The notes under the pieces: generated by a model
What the model saw: the letters and a program-made list of their open reading frames with translations, nothing else
What the model was told of the DNA's origin: nothing
Database searches by the model: none
Program-made: the position numbers and the translations under genes
NCBI RefSeq assembly: GCF_000227745.2
Contig: NC_018012.1
Coordinates: forward strand, 4,213,412 to 4,277,411
Reading direction: 5' to 3'
DNA: 64,000 nucleotides
Source of the DNA: Thiocystis violascens DSM 198
GTDB lineage: Bacteria > Pseudomonadota > Gammaproteobacteria > Chromatiales > Chromatiaceae
Shown here: positions 40,004-48,384 of the stretch, piece after piece
Position numbering within the stretch: the stretch's first letter is position 1
Layout of the letters: each line of letters begins with the position of its first letter

Positions 40004-42165
40004 ACGCCTAACTCCTCAAAATTCGCCTGAATCCGTGTCGCCAACTCGACCGCCTCACGATTCAAGTCCGCCAACTCAACATGGATGTCAAGCAGGGTCT
40101 GCTCGAAATTGAAATCCTCGTCCTCCTCGGGTGGGGCGACGCCGACATAGCGACCGGGGGTCAGGCTCCAGTCGGCGGTCTCGATTTCTGCACGAGTGAC
40201 GGACTTGCACAGACCCGGCACGGCGACGAATTCGGCCTTGGGAAAGCGTTCCTGGAGCCAGACGATCTGACGGTGGAAATAGACGGCGAGCTTGATCTGC
40301 TCGACGGCGGTCTTGCGCTCGGCATCGAGCGGCTTGAGGCGGCGTGACAGGGCCTTGGCGTCGCGGGCGAATGAATTCGCCCCTACAAGCTCCAATGAAT
40401 TCGCCCCTACAGGCTCGTCGCGAGCGAGATCCTGAGCCAATTGCGCGGCGCGGGCGGCGAGCTTGTAGAGCAGATCGATCTGTTTGACCAGGCCCTTGAT
40501 GCGTTCGGCCAATGGGGCGAAGGCGTGCCGGGCGGCGTGCTGATCCGTGTTGCCAGCGGGCGGTGTCTTGGCTGTCATCGCGGCGAAGGTCGCCAGGGCA
40601 TCCATCAGGGACGTGCGGTCGGTCTCGTAGGCGCTCTCGGCCTCGGTCAACTCGGCCAGTGCATCGGACAGCGGTTGCCGTTGCGCCTCCTCGATGTCCG
40701 CGATGGCGCCGATGCCATCGGCGAATGCCTTGAGCCCGTCCTCGATCTCGACGAGCCGTTCCTCGAAGGCGAGCACGGCCTCCTCGATCAGGGCGATCTC
40801 GTCGCGGATGCGGTCGACATAGCCCGCGACCAGATCCAGGAAGCGTTGCCGCTGACCTCGGTACAGCCAAACGATGGCGGTGAGATTGGCGAGTTGCTCG
40901 GGGCTGAAGTCGTAGATCTTGCGCGTCACCTTCCGGTAGACGTTACGGGCGTCGATCATCAGCACCCGGTCGCGCCGTTCCTCGGGCTTGCTGCGGTCCA
41001 GGTGCCACAGCTCGCAGGGAACGGTGCGGGTGTAGAAGAAGTTGGAGCGGATGGCGATCATCACGTCCACGTCGCCGGTCTCGACCAGCTTGCGGCGCAC
41101 CAACGCCTCCCCATGGCCACCACTAGACGCCTGGGAGGACATGACGAAACCGGCCCGCCCCGTCTCGCTCAGGTAGCTCCAGAAGTAGGAGATCCAGAGA
41201 TAATTGCCGTTGGAGACGGTCTCCTTCTTCGTCTGCTTGTTCTTCGTGGTGCCTGGCAGTCCAAACGGCAGGCGGCAATCGCCCGCAACGCGGGATGCAT
41301 CGACCATGTCCACGTTGAAGGGCGGATTGGCCATGGCGAAGTCGCACCGACCGTAGAGGCTATGTACGTCCTCGTAGAAGGTGTTGGCCTCGCGGATGTC
41401 GCCCTCCAGGCCATGCACGGCGAGATTCATCTTGGCCAGCCGGATGGTGGTGCCGGTCTTCTCCTGACCGTAGAAGGTCACCCGATGGCTGGTGTCCCCG
41501 CCGCGATCCTCGATGAAGTGGCTGGACTGCACGAACATGCCGCCCGAGCCGCAGGCGGGATCGAAGACGATGCCATGATCGGGCTCGATGACGTTGACGA
41601 GGGTCTGCACCAGCGCGGGCGGCGTGAAGAACTCGCCGCTGTCCTGCGCGCCCTGGATGGCGAACTTCATCAGGAAGTATTCGTAGATGCGCCCAAACAC
41701 GTCGCCCGAGGCGGTGCGCAGCGCCTCGCTGTCGAAGATGCGCAGCAGGTTTTCGAGCAAATCGGGGTCGAAGCCTTCGTAGTCCTTGGGGAGCTGACCG
41801 GCGAGCGGCGCGAAGTCGGCCTCGATGGCGTTCATGGCCCCAACCAGTGCCGCGCCGAGGTTGGCGTCTTTTGGCCGTTCGAGCAAGGTGTCGAAGCGCG
41901 CCTCCAGCGGCAGCAGCATCGCCCGCCGCTTGAGGAAGTCGGCCTTGACCAGTGGGCGCTTGGGCATCCTGCCCGCCGTCTGGTCGGCCTCGATCGCGGC
42001 TCGGGCCGCCTTGTAGCGGTTGAAGGCGTGTCGCAGAAAGATGATGCCGAGTACCGGCATCACGTATTCGCTGGAGGTCAGTTTGGAGTTGGCGCGGAGC
42101 TGATCGGCGGCCTCCCAGAGGCTGGATTCGACCTGCTCGATGTCTTTAAGGGCATTCCCTGTCAT
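40000..42165 (-). CDS. hsdM: Type I restriction-modification N6-adenine methyltransferase subunit M
   Basis: 721 residues, longer than the usual about 500. Bundle domain VESSLWEAADQLRANSKLTS and SEYVMPVLGIIFLRHAFNRY; SAM site VFDPACGSGGMFVQSSHFIE; catalytic NPPF in CDFAMANPPFNVDMV. The extra C-terminal half is a long coiled coil (VLAFEERLVEIEDGLKAFAD). A short unusual stretch, EPVGANSLELVGANSFARD, is encoded by two copies of repeat R3 (40367-40411). It methylates the HsdS site and is needed for both modification and restriction. First gene of the hsd operon, transcribed away from ssrA. Confidence 0.93.
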   Translation of the reverse strand: MTGNALKDIEQVESSLWEAADQLRANSKLTSSEYVMPVLGIIFLRHAFNRYKAARAAIEADQTAGRMPKRPLVKADFLKRRAMLLPLEARFDTLLERPKDANLGAALVGAMNAIEADFAPLAGQLPKDYEGFDPDLLENLLRIFDSEALRTASGDVFGRIYEYFLMKFAIQGAQDSGEFFTPPALVQTLVNVIEPDHGIVFDPACGSGGMFVQSSHFIEDRGGDTSHRVTFYGQEKTGTTIRLAKMNLAVHGLEGDIREANTFYEDVHSLYGRCDFAMANPPFNVDMVDASRVAGDCRLPFGLPGTTKNKQTKKETVSNGNYLWISYFWSYLSETGRAGFVMSSQASSGGHGEALVRRKLVETGDVDVMIAIRSNFFYTRTVPCELWHLDRSKPEERRDRVLMIDARNVYRKVTRKIYDFSPEQLANLTAIVWLYRGQRQRFLDLVAGYVDRIRDEIALIEEAVLAFEERLVEIEDGLKAFADGIGAIADIEEAQRQPLSDALAELTEAESAYETDRTSLMDALATFAAMTAKTPPAGNTDQHAARHAFAPLAERIKGLVKQIDLLYKLAARAAQLAQDLARDEPVGANSLELVGANSFARDAKALSRRLKPLDAERKTAVEQIKLAVYFHRQIVWLQERFPKAEFVAVPGLCKSVTRAEIETADWSLTPGRYVGVAPPEEDEDFNFEQTLLDIHVELADLNREAVELATRIQANFEELGV
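40367..40411 (-). repeat. R3 repeat pair inside hsdM
   Basis: AATGAATTCGCCCCTACA occurs at 40370-40387 and 40394-40411, and AATGAATTCGCCCCTAC again upstream of the gene at 42293-42309. Inside hsdM the insertion keeps the reading frame and encodes two VGANS units. Confidence 0.85.
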
Positions 42166-42292
42166 TCTGAATCGTTCACTCTATGGTTCTTTGGTGGCGC
42201 CCTTGCCAGCGGGCTGATGCGAGACGGGTACGCCGAGTCGATGCGTCTTCGCTTAGTCCGACACCGACATCTCGATCACCGCACAAGGGGTG

Positions 42293-42309
42293 AATGAATT
42301 CGCCCCTAC
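42293..42309 (-). repeat. R3 repeat upstream of hsdM
   Basis: Same 17-bp sequence as the two copies inside hsdM, in the same orientation. It lies between hsdM and the ssrA terminator. Confidence 0.8.
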
Positions 42310-42373
42310 TACTAATGATGTCGCGCACAGGCGGCAGGTGATCCGCTCCCCGTGGTTCGGACAAGCAATGCAA

Positions 42374-42400
42374 TAAAAAACCCGCACGTAGGCGGGTTTT
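42374..42400 (-). terminator. Rho-independent terminator of ssrA
   Basis: AAAACCCGCC-TACGTGC-GGGTTTTTT on the minus strand: GC stem followed by T-run, about 32 nt beyond the tmRNA 3' end. A-rich on the other arm, so it could also stop plus-strand transcripts. Confidence 0.85.
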
Positions 42401-42431
42401 GATCGTTCACGGAGTGTCGCGGATGTTGAAT

Positions 42432-42789
42432 TGGTGGAGGCGGCGGGAATCGAACCCGCGTCCGCAAGCCCTCTGCCATTGGCTCTACATGCTTAGCCCA
42501 TTCTATTGTTTTTTAGCTTCCCGATTGCCCGAAGGGCAGGGCGGTCGGTCAGCGATTCCGTTAGGTTTTAGCGGATCAGGTCCGGACGCCCATCTCCGCG
42601 ATCCTGTGTAATTTTACCCCTGGAACCCGTCGCCCACAGGCGAGAAACGGTCAGAGGCTCGCTGGGTTAAGCAGCGAGAGCGTAGTTGTCGTCGTTGGCA
42701 ACTATAAGTTTGCGGATGGATTTACGAGGTAACCGCGCCTCGGCATGCACCTCAGGTTTTGCGACCCACGTCGAAGCCATGTCGCCCCC
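42432..42789 (-). ncRNA. ssrA: Transfer-messenger RNA (tmRNA)
   Basis: 358 nt. The 5' end GGGGGCGACATGGCTTCGACG and the 3' end with TTCGATTCCCGCC and TCCACCA form the tRNA-like acceptor domain with an Ala-type acceptor. The internal tag frame at 42699-42667 encodes ANDDNYALAA then TAA, the usual gammaproteobacterial tag. It rescues stalled ribosomes by trans-translation together with SmpB, encoded just upstream in the same orientation. It has its own promoter and terminator. Integrating elements often target this gene's 3' end; the hsd operon lies there. Confidence 0.96.
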
Positions 42790-42805
42790 AGGTGATCGAT
42801 TGGTC

Positions 42806-42834
42806 ACTATAGACGCGCTTTGGTTCCCCGGCAA
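42806..42834 (-). promoter_or_regulatory. Sigma70-type promoter of ssrA
   Basis: -35 TTGCCG (42829-42834) and -10 TATAGT (42806-42811) with a 17-bp spacer, 16 bp upstream of the mature tmRNA 5' end. The RNA would be processed from a slightly longer transcript. Confidence 0.7.
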
Positions 42835-42836
42835 GC

Positions 42837-43316
42837 TCAGCCGGTCTTGAACAGGCGTTCCTTGTCGCGCTGCCAGTCGCGATCCTTCTCGGTCGAGCGC
42901 TTGTCGTGCTGTTTTTTGCCCTTGGCGAGGCCGATTTCGAGCTTGGCCCGGCCCCGTTTCCAGTACATCGCGGTTGGCACCAGGGTGTATCCGGCGCGTT
43001 CGATCAGTCCGATCAGTCGGTTCAGTTCGGGGCGCTTGAGCAGCAGCTTGCGGCTGCGCGTGGGGTCCGGATTGATATGGGTGGAGGCGGCGGCCAGCGC
43101 CGAGATGTGGGTGCCGATGAGGAAGGCTTCGCCGTGCAGGATCTTGACGTAGCTTTCCTTGAGCTGGATCCGCCCCGCGCGCAGGCTCTTGACCTCCCAA
43201 CCCTCAAGGACCATGCCGGTCTCGATGCGCTGCTCGATGAAAAAATCGTGGCCCGCCTTCTTGTTGAGGGCGATGGTCGCGTTGCCGGGGGTCTTGCTCT
43301 TTTTATCTTTTGTCAT
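42837..43316 (-). CDS. smpB: SsrA-binding protein SmpB
   Basis: 159 residues. IALNKKAGHDFFIEQRIETG and GMVLEGWEVKSLRAGRIQLK, then YVKILHGEAFLIGTHISAL, are the family core; the basic C-terminal tail (KKQHDKRSTEKDRDWQRDKE) enters the ribosome decoding site during trans-translation. It delivers tmRNA, encoded directly downstream, to stalled ribosomes. The gene is divergent from tpiA, with about 145 bp between them holding both promoters. Confidence 0.97.
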   Translation of the reverse strand: MTKDKKSKTPGNATIALNKKAGHDFFIEQRIETGMVLEGWEVKSLRAGRIQLKESYVKILHGEAFLIGTHISALAAASTHINPDPTRSRKLLLKRPELNRLIGLIERAGYTLVPTAMYWKRGRAKLEIGLAKGKKQHDKRSTEKDRDWQRDKERLFKTG

Positions 43317-43406
43317 GTCGTCAGTTTAAAGGAAAGAGGCCGGGGGTATAAATGGTTCCCTTGGCTGAATGTTGCCTCGATTCTCGGCCCGCCGCCAAAC
43401 TTGCGC

Positions 43407-43434
43407 TTGAATTCTGCAAAAAAATGGCTATGAT
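43407..43434 (+). promoter_or_regulatory. Sigma70-type promoter of tpiA
   Basis: -35 TTGAAT (43407-43412), -10 TATGAT (43429-43434), spacer 16 bp, with GGAG nine bases before the tpiA ATG at 43462. Likely drives tpiA and secG. Confidence 0.6.
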
Positions 43435-43461
43435 CGCTGGCTCACTTTATGGAGTTCCGTT

Positions 43462-44226
43462 ATGCGCCAGCCATTGATCGCGGGAAACTGGAAAATGAAC
43501 GGCACCAGGGCGAGCGCCGAAGCGCTGTTGTCTGGTGTGGTTGCTGGCGCGTCGACGATCTCCAAAACGGAAATCGTGGTTTGCCCGCCGTTTCCGTTTC
43601 TGTCTCTCGGTGAACGATTGCTTTCCGGCGCGTCGGTGAAACTCGGCGCGCAGAATGTCTGCACCAAGGATGTCGGCGCCTACACGGGTGAAGTGTCCGC
43701 CGCTATGCTGGCCGAATTCGGTTGTTGCTATGTCATCTGCGGTCATTCCGAGCGCCGCGAATATTATGGCGAAACGGACGCGATCATCGCGGAAAAGCTG
43801 ACCGCCTGCGCGAGTCAGGGTATGATCCCCATTCTCTGCGTCGGCGAAACCCTGCAACAGCGTGAGCAGGGACTGACAGAAGACGTGATTGCCGGTCAGC
43901 TCGACGGTGTTATCAGTCAAATTGGGATCGATGCGTTCCATCAGGCCGAGATTGCCTATGAACCGGTCTGGGCGATTGGCACGGGGATGACTGCGACTCC
44001 CGAGCAGGCTCAGGATGTGCATGCGTTCATCCGTCAGCGGATCGCGGAACGCAGTCAAACGATTGCCGAGAAGATCCGGATTCTCTATGGCGGCAGCATG
44101 AAAGCCGCGAATGCCCGCGATCTGCTGTCGCAAGCCGATATCGATGGAGGCCTGATCGGTGGAGCTTCTCTGGTTGCTGCTGATTTTCTAGCGATCTGTC
44201 AGGCTGGCGATCTGGTGGCGGGCTAA
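43462..44226 (+). CDS. tpiA: Triosephosphate isomerase
   Basis: 254 residues, the normal size. Active-site residues are visible: lysine in IAGNWKMNGTRASAEAL, histidine in YVICGHSERREYYGE and glutamate in IAYEPVWAIGTGMTATPEQA; phosphate-gripping loop ILYGGSMKAANARDLL and GGLIGGASL. It interconverts dihydroxyacetone phosphate and glyceraldehyde 3-phosphate in glycolysis and the Calvin cycle. First gene of a tpiA-secG-tRNA-Leu unit that precedes nuo in many proteobacteria. Confidence 0.97.
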   Translation: MRQPLIAGNWKMNGTRASAEALLSGVVAGASTISKTEIVVCPPFPFLSLGERLLSGASVKLGAQNVCTKDVGAYTGEVSAAMLAEFGCCYVICGHSERREYYGETDAIIAEKLTACASQGMIPILCVGETLQQREQGLTEDVIAGQLDGVISQIGIDAFHQAEIAYEPVWAIGTGMTATPEQAQDVHAFIRQRIAERSQTIAEKIRILYGGSMKAANARDLLSQADIDGGLIGGASLVAADFLAICQAGDLVAG

Positions 44227-44260
44227 GGCTCGTCCGCTGAGTTTCCAAAAAGAGTAGCGC

Positions 44261-44779
44261 ATGCAAACCATTTTGACAGTTGCCCAAGTCTTTTTGTCGC
44301 TCGGACTGATCGGTCTGGTGCTGATTCAGCATGGCAAAGGGGCGGATGCTGGCGCTGCCTTCGGGAGTGGCGCCTCTCAGACGGTTTTCGGATCTCAGGG
44401 GTCGGGCTCGTTTTTGACGCGAATCACTGCTATCGTAGCAACCCTGTTTTTCCTGACAAGTATGGCGCTGGCGTATTATGCCACTCAGGGGAACGAACCC
44501 GCCGGCTTGATGGACGACCTTGGCGATACCGCGATCATCAATGAGTCTCCCAAGGCGATCGAGCCGAACCCGGCTCCGGTCTCTGACATCCCGGCGATTC
44601 CTGGTGAGCCGGGATCGATCAAGGCTGATACCGCGACCGATGTGCCCGCATTGCCTGGAGCGGTTGAGACAGTTCCCGAGATTCAGGGTGGGGTGCCATC
44701 AGAGAGAGCGAATAACGGGGCTGATTCAGCGCCAGCAGCGGACGTGACTCCAGCTCCGAATGAAGAGACGACTAAATGA
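44261..44779 (+). CDS. secG: Protein translocase subunit SecG
   Basis: 172 residues. Two membrane helices (TVAQVFLSLGLIGLVLIQHG and ITAIVATLFFLTSMALAYY) flank the conserved loop GKGADAGAAFGSGASQTVFG. SecG assists the SecYE channel. The family is usually about 75-110 residues; here a 75-residue acidic, proline- and alanine-rich tail (from NEPAGLMDDLGDTAIINES) extends the C-terminus and is probably disordered. Start ATG at 44261. Confidence 0.95.
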   Translation: MQTILTVAQVFLSLGLIGLVLIQHGKGADAGAAFGSGASQTVFGSQGSGSFLTRITAIVATLFFLTSMALAYYATQGNEPAGLMDDLGDTAIINESPKAIEPNPAPVSDIPAIPGEPGSIKADTATDVPALPGAVETVPEIQGGVPSERANNGADSAPAADVTPAPNEETTK

Positions 44780-44787
44780 TTTATCCT

Positions 44788-44872
44788 GCCGACGTGGTGA
44801 AATTGGTAGACACGCTATCTTGAGGGGGTAGTGGCGTAAGCCGTGCCAGTTCGAGTCTGGCCGTCGGCACCA
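44788..44872 (+). tRNA. tRNA-Leu (GAG)
   Basis: 85 nt with encoded CCA. Acceptor GCCGACG pairs with CGTCGGC; the D-loop has the class II form, anticodon loop TTGAGGG with anticodon GAG, a variable arm, and T-loop TTCGAGT. It lies between secG and nuoA, as in related genomes. Confidence 0.93.
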
Positions 44873-44885
44873 ATCGCAAAAAATT

Positions 44886-44922
44886 ACGGCATGCCGCCTA
44901 CGCGGCATGCCGTTTTTTTTTG
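44886..44922 (+). terminator. Strong Rho-independent terminator after tRNA-Leu
   Basis: CGGCATGCCGC-CTAC-GCGGCATGCCG, an 11-bp perfect stem, followed by ten Ts. It separates the tpiA-secG-tRNA transcript from the nuo operon. Confidence 0.93.
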
Positions 44923-44977
44923 GTAATAAAGTGGCCCAAATGCTTGAAAAACTTAATATTTTGGATTGATCTTCGGG

Positions 44978-45007
44978 TTGACATATAAGCAACGGCTGCA
45001 CTAGACT
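44978..45007 (+). promoter_or_regulatory. Probable promoter of the nuo operon
   Basis: -35 TTGACA (perfect, 44978-44983) and -10 TAGACT (45002-45007), spacer 18 bp, just after the tRNA terminator and 45 bp before the nuoA start. Confidence 0.65.
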
Positions 45008-45051
45008 CCCTCATCGCCTAGACGCATGAAAAAAATAACAGTGAGGGGACA

Positions 45052-45408
45052 GTGCTTGAGAACTATCTTCCGATCCTGCTCTTCATCCTCGTCGGGATCT
45101 TGGTAGGCGTCGGTCCGCTCGTGCTCGGCTACCTGCTTGGGCCGCGTCGGCCGGACAAAGACAAAGACGCCCCTTACGAATGTGGCTTTGAAGCATTCGA
45201 GACCGCCCGTCTCAAGTTCGACGTGCGTTTCTATCTGGTGGCGATCCTGTTTATCGTGTTCGATCTGGAAATCGCCTTTCTCTTTCCCTGGGCTGTCGTG
45301 ATCGGCGATCTCGGAATTCTTGCCTTCTGGGTGATGGCGGTCTTCCTCGGCATCCTGGTCGTTGGCTTTCTCTACGAGTGGAAAAGGGGGGCGCTGGAAT
45401 GGGAATAG
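45052..45408 (+). CDS. nuoA: NADH-quinone oxidoreductase subunit A
   Basis: 118 residues with three membrane helices. YECGFEAFETARLKFDVRFY is the family signature (the GFE..R..FDVRFYLVAILF block), followed by VIFDLE-like IVFDLEIAFLFPW. Part of the membrane arm where it meets the quinone site. GTG start at 45052 after GAGGGGAC. First gene of the complete nuoA-N operon; overlaps nuoB by 10 bp. Confidence 0.96.
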   Translation: MLENYLPILLFILVGILVGVGPLVLGYLLGPRRPDKDKDAPYECGFEAFETARLKFDVRFYLVAILFIVFDLEIAFLFPWAVVIGDLGILAFWVMAVFLGILVVGFLYEWKRGALEWE

Positions 45409-45875
45409 AAGGCATCCTTGAAGAAGGCGTCGTCACTACGACCGCCGATAAGCTGATCAACTGGGCGCGCACCGGTTCGCTCTGGCCCATGACCTTTGGT
45501 CTGGCTTGCTGCGCCATCGAGATGATGCACGCCGGCGCCGCGCGTTATGACCTGGACCGCTTCGGCATCGTTTTTCGCCCGAGTCCGCGTCAGTCGGACG
45601 TGATGATCGTCGCCGGGACGCTGGTCAATAAAATGGCCCCGGCGCTCCGCAAAGTCTACGACCAGATGGCCGAGCCGCGTTGGGTGATCTCGATGGGTTC
45701 CTGCGCCAATGGCGGCGGTTATTACCACTATTCCTATGCGGTCGTGCGCGGTTGTGATCGGATCGTACCGGTCGATGTCTATGTGCCGGGCTGTCCGCCG
45801 ACGGCGGAGGCGCTGCTCTACGGCATTCTGCAGCTACAGAATAAAATCCGCCGCACGAATACCATCGCCCGCTGA
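45399..45875 (+). CDS. nuoB: NADH-quinone oxidoreductase subunit B
   Basis: 158 residues. It carries the terminal 4Fe-4S cluster N2, with cysteines in GLACCAIEMMHAGAARYD, SMGSCANGGGYYHY and VPGCPPTAEALLYG. This cluster hands electrons to quinone. The ATG at 45399 (MGIEGILEEGVVTTTADKLI) is chosen over an upstream one; it lies inside nuoA's last codons, showing coupled translation. Confidence 0.97.
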   Translation: MGIEGILEEGVVTTTADKLINWARTGSLWPMTFGLACCAIEMMHAGAARYDLDRFGIVFRPSPRQSDVMIVAGTLVNKMAPALRKVYDQMAEPRWVISMGSCANGGGYYHYSYAVVRGCDRIVPVDVYVPGCPPTAEALLYGILQLQNKIRRTNTIAR

Positions 45876-45890
45876 GTGTTTTCAGATCAC

Positions 45891-46604
45891 ATGGCTATAC
45901 ATTCCCTGACCCGCAATGCCAGGCTCGATGCGCTTGCCGCCGCCATTCTCGAACGCTTCGCGGAATTTGGCTGCGATCTGCTCGACGAGTTTGGCGAGTT
46001 GACGCTGATCGTTCCAGCGGATCGTCTGCTTGAGGTCGCCTGGATTCTGCGCGATCACGCGGATTTTCGCTTCGAGCAATTGATCGACCTCTGCGGTGTG
46101 GATTACGCGGCCTTCGGTCAGTCCGAGTGGGAGACCGAGGAGGCGTCGAATACCGGCTTCGGGCGAGGCGTGGATCGGGATCTCGATGTCGCGACCGACG
46201 ATCCGAAGCGCTTTGCCGTGGTCTACCATTTCCTCTCGCTGGCGCACAATCGTCGTCTGCGTCTGCGCGTCTATGCCGGTGGTGACCGGCCCATGGTGGA
46301 CTCGGTGATTCCGGTGTGGGCCACGGCCAATTGGTTCGAGCGCGAGGCATTCGACCTCTACGGGATTCTTTTCCGTGGCCATCCGGATCTGCGGCGCATC
46401 CTGACCGACTATGGCTTTATCGGTCATCCCTTCCGCAAGGATTTTCCGCTGAGCGGCCAGGTCGAGATGCGGTATGACCCCGAGCAGCGTCGCGTCGTCT
46501 ATCAACCGGTGTCCATTGAACCCCGCGTGCTGGTTCCCAAGGTGATCCGCGCGGATAGCCGCTACGTCAAGGCCGAGGATGGCAAGGAGTCGGCCAATGC
46601 CTGA
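45891..46604 (+). CDS. nuoC: NADH-quinone oxidoreductase subunit C
   Basis: 237 residues. The 30-kDa subunit signature WFEREAFDLYGILFRGHPDL with RRILTDYGFIGHPFRKDFPL is present. It is separate from nuoD, unlike the fused nuoCD of enterobacteria. I chose the ATG at 45891 (MAIHSLTRNARLDALAAAIL); a GTG at 45876 would add five residues. No strong ribosome-binding site is visible. Confidence 0.95.
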   Translation: MAIHSLTRNARLDALAAAILERFAEFGCDLLDEFGELTLIVPADRLLEVAWILRDHADFRFEQLIDLCGVDYAAFGQSEWETEEASNTGFGRGVDRDLDVATDDPKRFAVVYHFLSLAHNRRLRLRVYAGGDRPMVDSVIPVWATANWFEREAFDLYGILFRGHPDLRRILTDYGFIGHPFRKDFPLSGQVEMRYDPEQRRVVYQPVSIEPRVLVPKVIRADSRYVKAEDGKESANA

Positions 46605-47853
46605 GATCCGCAATTACACCCTGAACTTCGGTCCTCAGCATCCGTCCGCCCATGGCGTGCTGCGTCTGGTGTTGGAGATGGATGGCGAGGTCATCGAGCG
46701 CGCCGATCCGCATATCGGGCTGTTGCATCGGGGCACCGAGAAGCTGGCCGAGTCCAAGCCCTACAACCAGAGTATCGGGTACATGGATCGGCTGGACTAC
46801 GTGTCCATGATGTGCAATGAGCACGGCTATGTGCGCGCTATCGAAAAATTGCTCGGGGTCGAGGCGCCGGTGCGCGCGCAATACATCCGTACCCTGTTCG
46901 ACGAGATCACGCGCATCCTGAATCACCTCATGTGGCTCGGCGCGCATGGGCTCGATATCGGCGCCATGAGTATCTTCCTTTACTGCTTCCGCGAGCGCGA
47001 GGATCTGCTCGACTGCTACGAGGCGGTCTCGGGCGCGCGACTGCACGCGACCTATTATCGTCCGGGCGGTGTCTATCGCGATCTGCCGGATCGAATGCCC
47101 CAGTATCAGGGCAGCTCCAAATGGCATAGCGCGAAGACGATTGCCAAGCGCAACGACGCCCGTCAGGGTTCGCTACTCGATTTTATCGACGATTTCGCCG
47201 ACCGCTTTCCCGCGCATGTCGACGAGTACGAAACCCTGCTGACCGACAACCGCATCTGGAAACAGCGTACCGTCGGTATCGGTGTGGTGTCGCCCGAGCG
47301 CGCGCTCCAGTTGGGCTTTACCGGCCCCATGCTGCGCGGCTCCGGAGTCGAATGGGATCTGCGCAAAAAGCAGCCTTATGCCGCCTACGGCGAGGTCGAT
47401 TTCGATATTCCGGTCGGCGTCAATGGCGATTGCTATGACCGCTATCTGGTGCGCATGGAAGAGATGCGCCAATCCAACCGAATCATTAAACAATGCGTGC
47501 AGTGGCTACGCGACAATCCGGGACCAGTCGCGATCGATGACCACAAGGTCATGCCGCCCAGGCGCGCGGCCGTGAAGGACGACATGGAAAGCCTGATCCA
47601 TCACTTCAAACTCTTTACCGAGGGGTATTGCACGCCGCCCGGCGAGGTCTACGCCGCCGTCGAGGCGCCCAAGGGCGAGTTCGGTTGTTATATCGTGTCC
47701 GATGGCGCCAACAAGCCCTATCGGCTGAAGGTGCGCGCGCCCGGCTTCCCGCATCTGGCGGCGCTGGACGAGATGTCCAGGGGGCACATGCTGGCCGATG
47801 TCGTGGCGATCATTGGCACACTGGATATCGTGTTCGGGGAGATCGACCGCTGA
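46597..47853 (+). CDS. nuoD: NADH-quinone oxidoreductase subunit D
   Basis: 418 residues. The 49-kDa subunit, related to the large subunit of NiFe hydrogenases, forms the quinone pocket with NuoB: NFGPQHPSAHGVLRLVLEMD holds the quinone-site histidines; IGLLHRGTEKLAESKPYNQS and SDGANKPYRLKVRAPGFPHL are typical. The ATG at 46597 follows AAGGAG and overlaps nuoC by 8 bp. Stop overlaps the nuoE start in TGATG. Confidence 0.97.
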   Translation: MPEIRNYTLNFGPQHPSAHGVLRLVLEMDGEVIERADPHIGLLHRGTEKLAESKPYNQSIGYMDRLDYVSMMCNEHGYVRAIEKLLGVEAPVRAQYIRTLFDEITRILNHLMWLGAHGLDIGAMSIFLYCFREREDLLDCYEAVSGARLHATYYRPGGVYRDLPDRMPQYQGSSKWHSAKTIAKRNDARQGSLLDFIDDFADRFPAHVDEYETLLTDNRIWKQRTVGIGVVSPERALQLGFTGPMLRGSGVEWDLRKKQPYAAYGEVDFDIPVGVNGDCYDRYLVRMEEMRQSNRIIKQCVQWLRDNPGPVAIDDHKVMPPRRAAVKDDMESLIHHFKLFTEGYCTPPGEVYAAVEAPKGEFGCYIVSDGANKPYRLKVRAPGFPHLAALDEMSRGHMLADVVAIIGTLDIVFGEIDR

Positions 47854-48380
47854 TGAGTTTTCGTAATGTACCCCTCGCCGTCATCCATGATCGCGACAAA
47901 TCGACCCTCTTCACTGCGGAGATTCGCGCGGCCATCGACGCCCTGATCGCGAAATATCCATCCGAGTGGCAACAATCGGCGGTCATGCCCGCGTTGAGCC
48001 TCGTACAGGATGCCAATGGCGGCTGGCTGACGCGCGAGTTGATGGACGAGGTGGCGGTCTATCTCGACATGCCCGAGGTTTCGGTCTATGAGGTCGCGAC
48101 CTTTTACGGGATGTACGATCTGGAGCCTCAGGGCAAACACAAGGTCTGTGTCTGCAACAGTATTTCCTGTCTGCTGCGCGGCTCCGAGGACTTGATCCAT
48201 CACGTCGAATCCAAGTATGGCGTGCATCCCGGTGAAACGACGGCGGATGGCCGCTTCACCTTCAAGGAGGTCGAGTGTCTGGGCGCCTGCCGCGATGCGC
48301 CGGCGGTGCTGGTGGACAAGACCTACCACGAGAATCTGTCCCCTGAGTCGCTGGACAAGCTGATCGACGGGTTGGAGTGA
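47853..48380 (+). CDS. nuoE: NADH-quinone oxidoreductase subunit E
   Basis: 175 residues. Thioredoxin-like 2Fe-2S subunit (cluster N1a) with four cysteines in KVCVCNSISCLLRGSEDL and EVECLGACRDAPAVLVD. The first cysteine pair is spaced as in the family. The start ATG at 47853 shares one base with the nuoD stop. The 24-kDa subunit of the NADH-oxidising module with NuoF and NuoG. Confidence 0.96.
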   Translation: MSFRNVPLAVIHDRDKSTLFTAEIRAAIDALIAKYPSEWQQSAVMPALSLVQDANGGWLTRELMDEVAVYLDMPEVSVYEVATFYGMYDLEPQGKHKVCVCNSISCLLRGSEDLIHHVESKYGVHPGETTADGRFTFKEVECLGACRDAPAVLVDKTYHENLSPESLDKLIDGLE

Positions 48381-48384
48381 GATC

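Noticed and set aside
40441..42297. A 618-codon plus-strand frame opposite hsdM
   Set aside because: Antisense to a methylase with intact SAM and NPPF motifs.
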